NCBI RefSeq assembly: GCF_000717645.1
Contig: NZ_JNZZ01000001.1
Coordinates: 1-64,000, forward strand
Length of the DNA: 64,000 nucleotides
Reading direction: 5' to 3'
Source: Streptomyces californicus
GTDB taxonomy: Bacteria; Actinomycetota; Actinomycetes; Streptomycetales; Streptomycetaceae
Shown: one piece after another, positions 55,770-63,453 of the stretch
How positions within the stretch are numbered: position 1 is the first letter of the stretch
Layout of the letters: every line of letters starts with the position of its first letter
The notes under the pieces: generated by a model
What the model was told of the DNA's origin: nothing
The model's database searches: none
The model's input: the letters and a program-made list of their open reading frames with translations, nothing else
Made by a program: the position numbers and the translations under genes

Positions 55770-56779
55770 GTGCGGGGATCTCCTTCTGCGGTTTCCAGGG
55801 TTCTTGCGGTGTCCGCGCCGCCTCTTCGCGCGGCTGCGTCCGGTGCCGGGGGGCGCTCCGGGGGTCCGGCGTGCAGGGCGAGCAGCAGCGCGCCCGCGAG
55901 CGAGCCGGCCGTGCCGTGGACGGCCGGTACCACCTCGGGCAGCGTGCTGCCGCGGCGGGTGCGGCGGGGCAGCCGGGCGCTCAGCGCGTCGGCGAGGTCC
56001 GCGCGGGTCGCGCCCACCCCGCCGCCGAGCACGACGGTGGCGAACGGCAGCAGTTCGCCGATGGCGGCGACGGCCAGCGCGCAGGCGTCCGCCGCCTCCG
56101 CCAGCGCCGCGGCCTCCCCCCGGGCCTCGGCGGCGCGGAGCAGGGCCGGGCCCGACGCGTACGCCTGGAGGCAGCCGTGCTGACCGCAGTCGCAGAGCGG
56201 TCCGTCGTCCGGGCGCACCACCAGGTGGCCGGCCTCGCAGGGCCGGAGTTCGTCCGGGCCCTCGGGAGGTGTGTCCGCCGGCCGGGGCGGCAGCCAGGCG
56301 CCGCCGACTCCGGTGCCGATTCCCAGGTAGAGCAGGCCGGCCCGGGTACGGTGCCCGGCGCGGGCCTCGGCGTATCCGGCGAGCAGCGCGTCGTCGCGCA
56401 CGAGGGGTGCGGTGTTCCACCGTGCGGCGAGTTCGGCGGCCGGTCTGCGCCCCCGCCAGGACGGCCGGCCCGGCCAGCGGCTGACGCGGCCCTCGGCGCC
56501 GAGCGTGGCGGGCAGGGCGAGTACCGCGGTACGGGGGCGGGTGGCGCCGACGGCGCGCAGGGCCCGTCGCGCGGCGGCGTCGAGGCGCTCGATGTCGTCG
56601 TCGAAGTCGGGGGCGCGCGGGCGGCCGGGGGCGTCCCACTCGATGCGTACGACACCGCTGTCGGCCGCCCCGGCCCGGGCCCGCAGCTCCGCCTTCGTAC
56701 CGCCGATGTCGACGGCGAGCGCGGCGGACGGCGCGTCCGGCGGAAGGGGGGTGCGCGGCTGGGAGGGGGAGGCCGTCAC
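55766..56779 (-). CDS. ROK-family sugar kinase, RifN-like kanosamine kinase
   Basis: A 337-residue ROK kinase: ALAVDIGGTKAEL phosphate-binding motif near residue 20, LGIGTGVGGAWL, and the zinc motif CDCGQHGCLQAYASG near 193. RifN phosphorylates kanosamine at C-6 in the aminoshikimate pathway. Position between AHBA synthase and the SDR supports that role. GTG 56779 overlaps the SDR stop as GTGA. Confidence 0.88.
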   Translation of the reverse strand: MTASPSQPRTPLPPDAPSAALAVDIGGTKAELRARAGAADSGVVRIEWDAPGRPRAPDFDDDIERLDAAARRALRAVGATRPRTAVLALPATLGAEGRVSRWPGRPSWRGRRPAAELAARWNTAPLVRDDALLAGYAEARAGHRTRAGLLYLGIGTGVGGAWLPPRPADTPPEGPDELRPCEAGHLVVRPDDGPLCDCGQHGCLQAYASGPALLRAAEARGEAAALAEAADACALAVAAIGELLPFATVVLGGGVGATRADLADALSARLPRRTRRGSTLPEVVPAVHGTAGSLAGALLLALHAGPPERPPAPDAAARRGGADTARTLETAEGDPRT

Positions 56780-57639
56780 CACCGGGCGCCGCCGTCCACG
56801 AGGAGCGTCTGCCCGGTGACGTACGAGGCCCCGGGGGCCGCGAGGAAGCCGACCGCCTCCGCGATCTCGGCGGGTTCGGCGAGCCGGCGCACGGCGGTGC
56901 GGCCCGCTGCCCGCTCGTCCTCCTCGGCGGAGTAGACGGGGGCGTCCTCGGGGCGTGCCCGGACCGCTCCGGGCGCGATGACGTTCACGGTCACGCCGAA
57001 CGGTCCGAGCTCCCAGGCGGCCGATGCGGCCCAGCCGGACAGGGCCGCCTTCGCCGCCGCGTAGCCGGGCTGCCCCGGCATGCCGGTGGCGCCGCCGCGC
57101 GAGCCGAAGAGGACGATCCTGCCGAACTTCGCGCGCATCATCCGCTTGGCCGCGGCCGACGCCAACTGCTGTACGGAGCCGGTGTTCAGCTGCCAGAGCC
57201 GCTGTTCGGCGGCGGCGTCGTACGCCCCGCCGAGCACGGGGCGGCGGGCGGTGGCGCCGTGGGCGCACACCAGGATGTCCGGGGCGGGGCCCAGTTCCCT
57301 GACCCGTCCCAGGAGCGCGGCGGTCTCGTCCGGGTCGGAGAGATCGGCCCGCAGGAGCCGGGCGCCGGTCCCGGCCGTGAGCGCCTCGGCGCGCTCCGAG
57401 GGGGTGCGGTGGACGCCGACCACGGCCGCGCCCCGGGCGGCGAGCAGCCGGCAGACGGCGTCGCCGAGCTGTCCGGTGGCGCCGGTGACCAGCGCGGTCC
57501 GGCCGGCCAGGGTCGCCTGGTCCGCCGGGGTCCCGGCTGCCGTGGCCCTGGGGGCCGTGTCCTCGGTGGGCGTGGCACTGGAGGCCGTGTCCCCGGTGGG
57601 CGTGGCCCCGGTGGGCGACTGCGGGTGGTGAACGGTCAT
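56776..57639 (-). CDS. Short-chain dehydrogenase/reductase, MitF-like
   Basis: A 287-residue SDR with a 45-residue Thr/Pro/Ala leader (two near-repeats of ATPTGDTA). Cofactor motif ALVTGATGQLGDAVC, Ser in VLFGSRGGATGM, YAAAK catalytic pair, and SYVTGQTLLVDGGARW end. It could reduce the AHBA-glucosamine adduct or its thioester in a mitosane-type route, or act elsewhere. ATG 57639 overlaps the ligase gene stop. Confidence 0.85.
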   Translation of the reverse strand: MTVHHPQSPTGATPTGDTASSATPTEDTAPRATAAGTPADQATLAGRTALVTGATGQLGDAVCRLLAARGAAVVGVHRTPSERAEALTAGTGARLLRADLSDPDETAALLGRVRELGPAPDILVCAHGATARRPVLGGAYDAAAEQRLWQLNTGSVQQLASAAAKRMMRAKFGRIVLFGSRGGATGMPGQPGYAAAKAALSGWAASAAWELGPFGVTVNVIAPGAVRARPEDAPVYSAEEDERAAGRTAVRRLAEPAEIAEAVGFLAAPGASYVTGQTLLVDGGARW

Positions 57640-59969
57640 GCGGCCCCCTCGGCCTGCGGTGTCGCACGGGGTTCGGGCGCGGCGACGAGGAGGGTGACGG
57701 CCGGCGTCCCGACGTGCACCACGCGGCGGACGGTGAACCCGGCCGCGCCCAGGCCCGCGGTCAGGGTGGACTCCGTGGGCCAGGCCGAGCCTCCGTGGGT
57801 GAGCCAGTCGAGCCGGATCTCCTGGGGCAGGCCGCCCGGTGCGTCCAGGAACACGTCGTCGACGAGCAGCCGTCCGCCCGGGGCCAGCCGCGCGGCCAGC
57901 TCGCGCAGGTCGCTGCCCGGACCCGGCAGGTGGACGGCGTTGCAGACGACCACCAGGTCGAAGAGCTCGCCGTCCTCGGGCTCCGGTACGGCGGGCGGGC
58001 CGTCGGCCGGGGGCCTGTCGCCGGCCCCGTGCGTGGACTGTTCCGCGAGGGTGCCGACCCGCAGCAGCCGGTTGGCCGCGGCTGTTCCGTGCGTGTGCGC
58101 GTACCGGCCGGGTCCGCAGGTGATCTCCAGCAGCCGCCCGTCCCGCGCCCCGGCGAGCCGGAGGCCGATGCCACTGCGGCGGTGCGCGGCGGGGGTGTGC
58201 ATGGCCCGCTGGTAGACCCCGCGCAGGACGTCGTCGGGGCCCTCGGCGTCGAAGGCCCGCGCGGCGGAACCGGTACGGGCGAGAGCGGTGAGCTGCTCCC
58301 GGGTCACCCAGGACCGCGAGAGCCGCTCCTCCAGGGCGAGGATGGCCGCCGCACCGTCGGGGGCGTCGGCGGCGGGTCCCGGGGCGGACGTCGCTCCCCC
58401 GGCCCCGGCGCTCGGGGGCCGCGCCGCTTCGCGTTCCTCCGGCGGGGCCGCGCGCAGCAGGCCCGCGCTCTCGGCTACCTGGAGCAACTGCTCGCAGACC
58501 TCGGCGTCGAGGCCCAGCTCCCCGGCGACGCGCGCGGAGTCGGCCGGTCCCCGCCACAGCAGGTCCAGTACGCCCAACCGCATCAGGGTGAAGAGGAGTT
58601 CGCTGCGCTTGTGGCCCTGGGCGCAGGCGATCAGCGTCGCCTCGTCGCCCGGGACCAGACGTCGTGCGGGCAGCAGCTTTCCCGACCGGCCGCGGGGCAG
58701 TTCGCCGACCGCCCTGATCCGGTCGGGCACTTTGTGGGGGGCGAGCCGGTCCTGGGCGTGGCGGTGCAGCTCCGCACTGTCCGCACCGGTGCCCCGCAGG
58801 CTCACCACCTCGGCGTGCAGCCGTGTCGTGGGACCGGTCGCGGTGCGGCCGGGCACTCCGGTGACCCTGGCCTCCAGCACGTCCCCGTGCGAGCGCAGGA
58901 CGGTCTCGACCTCTTCGGGGGCCACCCAGCGGTCGCCCCGGCGGACGGCGCGGCCCCGGCGGCCGAGGATCCGCAGCCCGAGCTCCGGGTGGTAGGCCGC
59001 GACGTCCCCGGTGGGGCGCCAGCCGTCCTCGGCGTCGCCGGGGCCGGGTTCGCCGGCGACGCGGATCTGGAGTTCGCCCGGTTCGTCGTCGTGGGCGCGG
59101 GCCGTGCCCTCGTCGCCGAGGATGCGGAAGCCGATTCCGGCGAGCGGGTGGCCGACCCGCCCCGACGGGGCTCCGGCCGGGGCGCTGAAGAGCGAACCGG
59201 TCTCCGAGGAGCCGTAGTCGCGGGCGAGCCCGATGCCCAGGGCCGCCCGGAAGGCGTCGTCCAGTTCGTCGTCGACGACGCCGGCGCCCACCATGGCGAG
59301 TCTCAGGGCGGTTCCGGTGAGCGGGGCCCGGCCGGCCCGTGCGGCGAGCAGCCGGGCGACCGCGGGCACCAGGGGCAGGACCGTCGCGCCGTGTTCGATG
59401 TCGCGCAGGACGGCTCCGAGCGCGGTCGGCGGGTGCGCCCGTAGTTCGGCCCCGGCCTCCAGGGCGGCGTGCAGCCAGCCCAGGGCGTACGCGTGCCAGA
59501 GCGGCAGCGGCAGCAGCACCCGGTCCGAGGCGTTCAGCCCGGCCCACCGGACGTGCCGAAGGCCCTCCGCGCGCAGCGAATCGACGCTGCGCTCCACGAG
59601 TTTGGGGCTGCCCGTGGTACCGGAGCTGGGGAGCAGGACCGTGCCGGGCCGCCGTCCGGGGGCGCCGGCCGCCGGGCGGGCGGACGCGCTCCGCGCGCCG
59701 GGCGCGTCGAAGAGCGTCCGGTCCCGGGTGTGCAGGAGCCGCCCGCCGCCCGCGCGGGCGAGCCACCGCGCGTGCTCGGCGGCGGGCGCGGCCGGGTCGA
59801 CGAGCAGCGGGACGGCGCCGGCCTCCCGTACGTCCCGGTAGGCGTCCGCCCAGGCCGCGCCGCCCTCCCCCACCAGGGCCACGACCTCGCCGGGCGCGCA
59901 GTCGAGGCTTCCGTGCACGGCGTGGGGAGCGCCGGCGCCCGAGGTCCCCGCGTCGATGGGCGCGGTCAT
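57636..59969 (-). CDS. AMP-forming acyl ligase fused to an SAM methyltransferase
   Basis: A 777-residue two-part protein. Residues 1 to about 470 are an AMP ligase: VLLPSSGTTGSPKLVERS, DYGSSETGSLF, RPTGDVAAY, and Lys in LPRGRSGKLLPAR. Residues about 490-770 form an O-methyltransferase-like unit: winged-helix LLFTLMRLGVLDLLW, SAM motif LLEITCGPGRYAH, and LAPGGRLLVDDVFLD. In mitomycin synthesis MitE, an AMP ligase, loads AHBA on a carrier protein. The fused methyltransferase suggests loading and methylation are linked. ATG 59969, ATGA overlap with the radical SAM gene. Confidence 0.87.
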   Translation of the reverse strand: MTAPIDAGTSGAGAPHAVHGSLDCAPGEVVALVGEGGAAWADAYRDVREAGAVPLLVDPAAPAAEHARWLARAGGGRLLHTRDRTLFDAPGARSASARPAAGAPGRRPGTVLLPSSGTTGSPKLVERSVDSLRAEGLRHVRWAGLNASDRVLLPLPLWHAYALGWLHAALEAGAELRAHPPTALGAVLRDIEHGATVLPLVPAVARLLAARAGRAPLTGTALRLAMVGAGVVDDELDDAFRAALGIGLARDYGSSETGSLFSAPAGAPSGRVGHPLAGIGFRILGDEGTARAHDDEPGELQIRVAGEPGPGDAEDGWRPTGDVAAYHPELGLRILGRRGRAVRRGDRWVAPEEVETVLRSHGDVLEARVTGVPGRTATGPTTRLHAEVVSLRGTGADSAELHRHAQDRLAPHKVPDRIRAVGELPRGRSGKLLPARRLVPGDEATLIACAQGHKRSELLFTLMRLGVLDLLWRGPADSARVAGELGLDAEVCEQLLQVAESAGLLRAAPPEEREAARPPSAGAGGATSAPGPAADAPDGAAAILALEERLSRSWVTREQLTALARTGSAARAFDAEGPDDVLRGVYQRAMHTPAAHRRSGIGLRLAGARDGRLLEITCGPGRYAHTHGTAAANRLLRVGTLAEQSTHGAGDRPPADGPPAVPEPEDGELFDLVVVCNAVHLPGPGSDLRELAARLAPGGRLLVDDVFLDAPGGLPQEIRLDWLTHGGSAWPTESTLTAGLGAAGFTVRRVVHVGTPAVTLLVAAPEPRATPQAEGAA

Positions 59970-61072
59970 CGGCGCCCGGCCTCCTCCGCCAGGTAGCGGC
60001 GCTTGCTCTCGGCTATGAGCGCGCGTATGGCGGGCGGTGAGTAGGTCGGCGCCGAGCAGAGTTCGTCGAGGGTGATCTCGTCGTCGAAGTACATGCTGAG
60101 CGTGTCCCAGGGGGTGAAGCAGCCCTTGCAGGCGTCCAGCCGCGGCCGGTCCGCGAGCAGCGCCTGGTAGAGCCCGCTCTCGCCGACCCGGCTCAGGGTG
60201 TCCTCCCAGTCGTCCTCCAGCAGGTTGCCCATGTTGGAGAACCAGATGTTGGGGCACGGGGTGACCGCGCCGTCGCTGAAGGTCGAGATCACCATGCGCG
60301 GCAGGTGGCAGCGGAAGGTGCGTCCGCTGTTCCGGTAGAAGCTCACCAGCCGGTCGAGGTACGCCCTCGGCGGCAGTACGGAGGCGAACTCCTCGTACCG
60401 GGCGGCGAACTCCTCGATGTGGTGGACCTGGTCGGGGCGTACGGCGAACTCCTGGGAGTCCGGTCCGCGCACCGGGAAGGGGAAGAACACCGGGGGCGCC
60501 GGGCGGTCGGCGAGCCAGCCCGCGAAGTCGGCCAGCTCGCCCACGCTCCGGTCGTTGAGCACTCCGTAGATCTCGACGTCGAGTCCGCTGTCGAGGATGG
60601 CCTCGACCCGCTCGACGACCTTGGTGTGCAGCTTCGCGGAGGCGACGCGGTGGGAGTTGCCCTGGTGCAGATGGCTGTCGAGCGACACCTGGAGCACGAC
60701 GTTGCCCCACCGGGCCAGCTCCTCCAGGTGGGCGTCCCGCACGAGCACGCCGTTGGTCTGGATGACCAGCACCTCGTGTTCGGCCGCCTGTTCGCGCAGG
60801 AAGTCCATGACCCCCGCCACCAGGAAGATCTCGCCGCCGGTCACCTTGAGCAGCGGCACGCGGAAGGTCGAGTCGATCCGCCGGTCGATGATCGGCAACT
60901 GCTTGCCGAGCAGGGTCTCCGGGGCGTACCGGTCACGCGTCGGAGGGCGGAAGATCAGCTGCTCGGAGTGCGCCTCCTTCAGATTGCTCTGACCGGTGAG
61001 GCAGTACGTGCAGCTCAGGTTGCACGAATCCTCGTTGACCACGAGATCGTTGCCGATGAGCCCGTCAATCAT
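59966..61072 (-). CDS. Radical SAM/SPASM-like enzyme, MitD-like
   Basis: A 368-residue radical SAM protein: CNLSCTYC at residues 17-24 binds the catalytic cluster, LKVTGGEIFL is the SAM motif, and later cysteines (FRCHLPR, VTPCPNIW, DACKGCF) look like an auxiliary cluster. A radical SAM enzyme is part of the mitomycin core set, as I recall, where C-C bond formation between AHBA and the sugar is required. First gene of the AHBA operon, 38 nt after the proposed -10 box. ATG 61072. Confidence 0.85.
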   Translation of the reverse strand: MIDGLIGNDLVVNEDSCNLSCTYCLTGQSNLKEAHSEQLIFRPPTRDRYAPETLLGKQLPIIDRRIDSTFRVPLLKVTGGEIFLVAGVMDFLREQAAEHEVLVIQTNGVLVRDAHLEELARWGNVVLQVSLDSHLHQGNSHRVASAKLHTKVVERVEAILDSGLDVEIYGVLNDRSVGELADFAGWLADRPAPPVFFPFPVRGPDSQEFAVRPDQVHHIEEFAARYEEFASVLPPRAYLDRLVSFYRNSGRTFRCHLPRMVISTFSDGAVTPCPNIWFSNMGNLLEDDWEDTLSRVGESGLYQALLADRPRLDACKGCFTPWDTLSMYFDDEITLDELCSAPTYSPPAIRALIAESKRRYLAEEAGRR

Positions 61073-61109
61073 TTCCCGCCACCTTCGGTCGAGTCTGACG
61101 CAACGCCCG

Positions 61110-61138
61110 ACCTTGACAGGATACTTGACTAAAGTCAA
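61110..61138 (-). promoter_or_regulatory. Promoter and operator of the AHBA operon
   Basis: TTGACTAAAGTCAA at 61125-61138 is a perfect palindrome with 6-bp arms. On the minus strand TTGACT (61138-61133) is a -35 box 17 nt from CAAGGT (61115-61110). It lies 53 bp from the radical SAM start and between that operon and the regulator gene. Confidence 0.78.
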
Positions 61139-61202
61139 TGCAATCAGGGGCCCGGCGGCTGAAACCTTGACCAGAACGTGGGCAGGGGAAGCCGATGACA
61201 GC

Positions 61203-61212
61203 AACTACAGTT
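61203..61212 (+). promoter_or_regulatory. AACTACAGTT element before the regulator gene
   Basis: A near-palindrome with the ACTAnnGT core, 83 bp before the regulator's GTG at 61296. It matches the AACTATAGTT element at 50381-50390 in 9 of 10 bases. It may mediate autoregulation. Confidence 0.45.
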
Positions 61213-61295
61213 ATCTCGAACAACACAAGCGGAACCGGAGGTACTGGATCAGCGCCTCCTCCACGGGACCACCGCCAGGCGAGAGGAGCAGCACG

Positions 61296-62675
61296 GTGAG
61301 GAATCAGCACCCGGACTTCGGGGAGCGCGTCAGGGCACGGCGCCGCGAACTGGGGCTTTCGCAGCAGCAGCTGGCCGGGGATGTTGTGACCTCCAGCTAC
61401 ATCTCGCTGCTGGAATCCGGAAAGCGCGCACCCACCCTGGACGTCATCATCCACCTGGCCGAACAGCTGATGATGCCGGTGGACGAGCTCGTCGGGCAGG
61501 GCATCGCGGGCTCGCTCGCCGCCGAGCCCGTGTCGGCGCACAGCGGGGCCGCCCCCGGGCAGGCCGCTGCCGCCCCCGCGGGAGCGGCGGCCGCCCCCCA
61601 GACGGCGTCGCGACCGCGGACCCCGCCGCCCCCCGCGAGCCCGTCCCCCACGGCCGTGCGGACGCCGACGCCGCCCAGCCAGATCCTCGCCGTCAACGCC
61701 ATGCAGAGCAACGACTACGCACGCTCGATCGAGCTGCTGCGCGACCTCTACGCCCAGGTTCTCGCCGAGGGCGACCCGATGAGGAGCATCGAGGTCGGCC
61801 TCCAACTGCAGCGGGCACTCCAGACCCACGGCGACCACGATCAGCGGCTCGCCCTCCTGGAGGAACTGGCCGCCACCGCCTCCGACCAGCCCTCCGACGC
61901 GGTGCGGGTCGCGGTCCTCACCGAGCTGGGCAGCGCCCTGCGCGACACGGGATACCTCTCGCGCGCCAGGACGCCCCTGGAGAGCGCGCTGGCCCTGCTC
62001 AGGCCCGCCCGCCTGCACGGCACATCGGAGCACGTACGCCTCCTGGGGACGCTGGTCTCCGTCCTGTGCGAGCTGAGCGACACGGGCCCGGTGCCGTCGC
62101 TGGTCTCCGAGATGCTGGAGCTGGCGGAGTCCGTCGACGCCCCGGGCATACTCGGCCGCTCCCAGTGGGTGGCCGCCATGGCCTACGACCAGCTCGGCAG
62201 CGCCGAGGACGCGCATACGTTCATCGTCCGGGCGCGCCAGCACCTGACGCCGGCCACCCTGACCCTGCGGGACTGGCTGCGGTTCTGCCGTTCGACCACG
62301 AGCATCCTGCTGAACACCGGGCATCTGGACGACGCGCACGAATGGCTGCTCGGCGCCGAGCAGACGACGTCGCTGATGAACGTCCCGGCGGAGACGGCCG
62401 CGCTGGCCGCCCTGCGCGCGCGGCACGAGAGCGCGCTCGGCCGGCACGAGAGCGCCCTGAAGCTCTACGTCGGCCTGACCGGCGAGGACTCGCCGCTCTC
62501 CGGACTCCAGCTGGCCCGGGTCTGCCTCGCCAAGGCCGAGGAGCTGAGGGCGCTGAACCGGCCCGAGGAGGCGGCGGAGGCCCTCCGGGGGGCCGCCGCG
62601 ATCTGCGAGGAGAACGGGGCCTACCAGCTCGCCGTGCAGATGTGGCGCCGGATGGACGAGATCCGCTCGCACTGA
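61296..62675 (+). CDS. XRE-family regulator with TPR sensor domain, probable cluster regulator
   Basis: A 459-residue protein. Residues about 8-65 are a Cro/CI helix-turn-helix (FGERVRARRRELGLSQQQLA, SSYISLLESGKRAPTLDVI); 78-140 is an Ala/Pro linker; the rest is tetratricopeptide-like helical repeats (SIELLRDLYAQVLAEGD, EVGLQLQRALQTHGD, AAEALRGAAAICEENG). Such proteins bind peptides or small ligands through the TPR part. It sits in the middle of the cluster and its own upstream region has an ACTAnnGT element. GTG 61296 has AGAGGAG upstream. Activator or repressor is not decided. Confidence 0.88.
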   Translation: MRNQHPDFGERVRARRRELGLSQQQLAGDVVTSSYISLLESGKRAPTLDVIIHLAEQLMMPVDELVGQGIAGSLAAEPVSAHSGAAPGQAAAAPAGAAAAPQTASRPRTPPPPASPSPTAVRTPTPPSQILAVNAMQSNDYARSIELLRDLYAQVLAEGDPMRSIEVGLQLQRALQTHGDHDQRLALLEELAATASDQPSDAVRVAVLTELGSALRDTGYLSRARTPLESALALLRPARLHGTSEHVRLLGTLVSVLCELSDTGPVPSLVSEMLELAESVDAPGILGRSQWVAAMAYDQLGSAEDAHTFIVRARQHLTPATLTLRDWLRFCRSTTSILLNTGHLDDAHEWLLGAEQTTSLMNVPAETAALAALRARHESALGRHESALKLYVGLTGEDSPLSGLQLARVCLAKAEELRALNRPEEAAEALRGAAAICEENGAYQLAVQMWRRMDEIRSH

Positions 62676-62786
62676 GGGAACCCCGCCGGATCCGCTCGCG
62701 CCGAGGGCGCCCCGCCGGGGCGGGAGGCGCCCGTCCCGGCGGGGCGGAGACCGCCCTGTTCCACCGGGGCGGAAGGCGGGCCCGCC

Positions 62787-62836
62787 GGGTACGGCTGAGG
62801 GGCGAAGCGTTCTCGCTTCGCCCCTCAGCCGTACCC
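62787..62836. terminator. Bidirectional terminator, 23-bp perfect stem
   Basis: 62787-62809 pairs with 62814-62836 around a TTCT loop with no mismatch. It lies between the convergent regulator gene and the DWPW repeat-peptide gene. Confidence 0.85.
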
Positions 62837-62854
62837 GTCTCCCCTCGCCCCGGC

Positions 62855-63295
62855 CTACCAGGGCCAGTCCGTGTTCCCGGCCGTCGCCGTCCGCCACGGC
62901 CGGTCCGTGCTCGCGGCGGACGCCTTCCCCGCCGCCCACGGCCAGTCCGCGGCCTCTCTCGCGTCCGTTCTCGCGCGCCACGGCCAGTCGGTGCTGTCGT
63001 CCGTGCCCGCGCTCGCGCGCCACGGCCAGTCGGTGTTCTCGTCCGCGCCCGCGCCCGCGCGCCACGGCCAGTCCGTCTCCACCACGGCGCCCTGCCGCGT
63101 CGCCGACTGCCGGCCCCGGTCGACCGCGGCTCTCGTACAGTCGCCCGCCCGCTCCGTACAGAGAGCGCCGGACCGCTGGGCGTCGCCCGGTTGCGCCCAG
63201 GCGGCCCCCGCCGTCCCGGCCACGGTCCCCGCCGTGAGCACGAACACCGATACCGCGGGGATGAAGCGGGAGGAAAGCTGCGCGATGGGGTTCAT
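62855..63295 (-). CDS. Secreted DWPW-repeat peptide precursor (novel)
   Basis: A 146-residue protein. Residues 1-35 are a Sec signal peptide (hydrophobic AVSVFVLTAGTVAG, cleavage near AAWA-QP). A spacer with two Cys (residues 46, 53) follows, then six units beginning TDWPW or a variant: four of 14 residues (e.g. TDWPWRAGAGADEN), one of 12 (TDRPW...), and a bare terminal TDWPW. Repeated short cores at the C-terminus are typical of multi-core RiPP precursors, but a signal peptide is not, so a secreted structural or ligand-binding peptide is equally possible. Two cluster operators lie upstream. ATG 63295. No known family. Confidence 0.75.
   Translation of the reverse strand: MNPIAQLSSRFIPAVSVFVLTAGTVAGTAGAAWAQPGDAQRSGALCTERAGDCTRAAVDRGRQSATRQGAVVETDWPWRAGAGADENTDWPWRASAGTDDSTDWPWRARTDAREAADWPWAAGKASAASTDRPWRTATAGNTDWPW
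62858..63076 (-). repeat. 42-bp coding tandem repeat (TDWPW units)
   Basis: Six in-frame units: residues 74-87, 88-101, 102-115, 116-129, 130-141, 142-146. DWPW is kept in five; one is DRPW. In DNA the CGCCACGGCCAGTC segment recurs at 42-nt spacing while the spacers diverge, so the motif rather than the spacer appears to be under selection. Confidence 0.88.
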
Positions 63296-63338
63296 TGCGG
63301 ACTCCTTGGGTTGAGGCTGGGTCGAGTCACGACGGGAC

Positions 63339-63352
63339 GTTACTATAGTCAC
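63339..63352 (-). promoter_or_regulatory. Cluster operator, variant copy, before the DWPW gene
   Basis: GTTACTATAGTCAC matches 11 of 14 positions of a TTGACTATAGTCAA palindrome, 43 bp before the DWPW ATG. Confidence 0.55.
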
Positions 63353-63411
63353 AGGTTTGGGTATAGAGATTGCCAAGATTCGACTCGTAAGTCAGACTCC
63401 CCAGAGATCTC

Positions 63412-63425
63412 TTGACTATTGTCAA
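63412..63425 (+). promoter_or_regulatory. Cluster operator before the methyltransferase gene
   Basis: TTGACTATTGTCAA is a palindrome with 5-bp arms, 28 bp before the GTG at 63454. TTGACT could serve as a -35 box, with TACTGA 17 nt downstream as a weak -10, which would leave a very short leader. Confidence 0.7.
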
Positions 63426-63453
63426 ATGACCTCTTACTGAGAGCGAGGGCGTC

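Noticed and set aside
62858..63076. 42-bp repeats near the right edge considered as CRISPR or iteron repeats
   Set aside because: They are codon-phased and encode conserved TDWPW units after a signal peptide.
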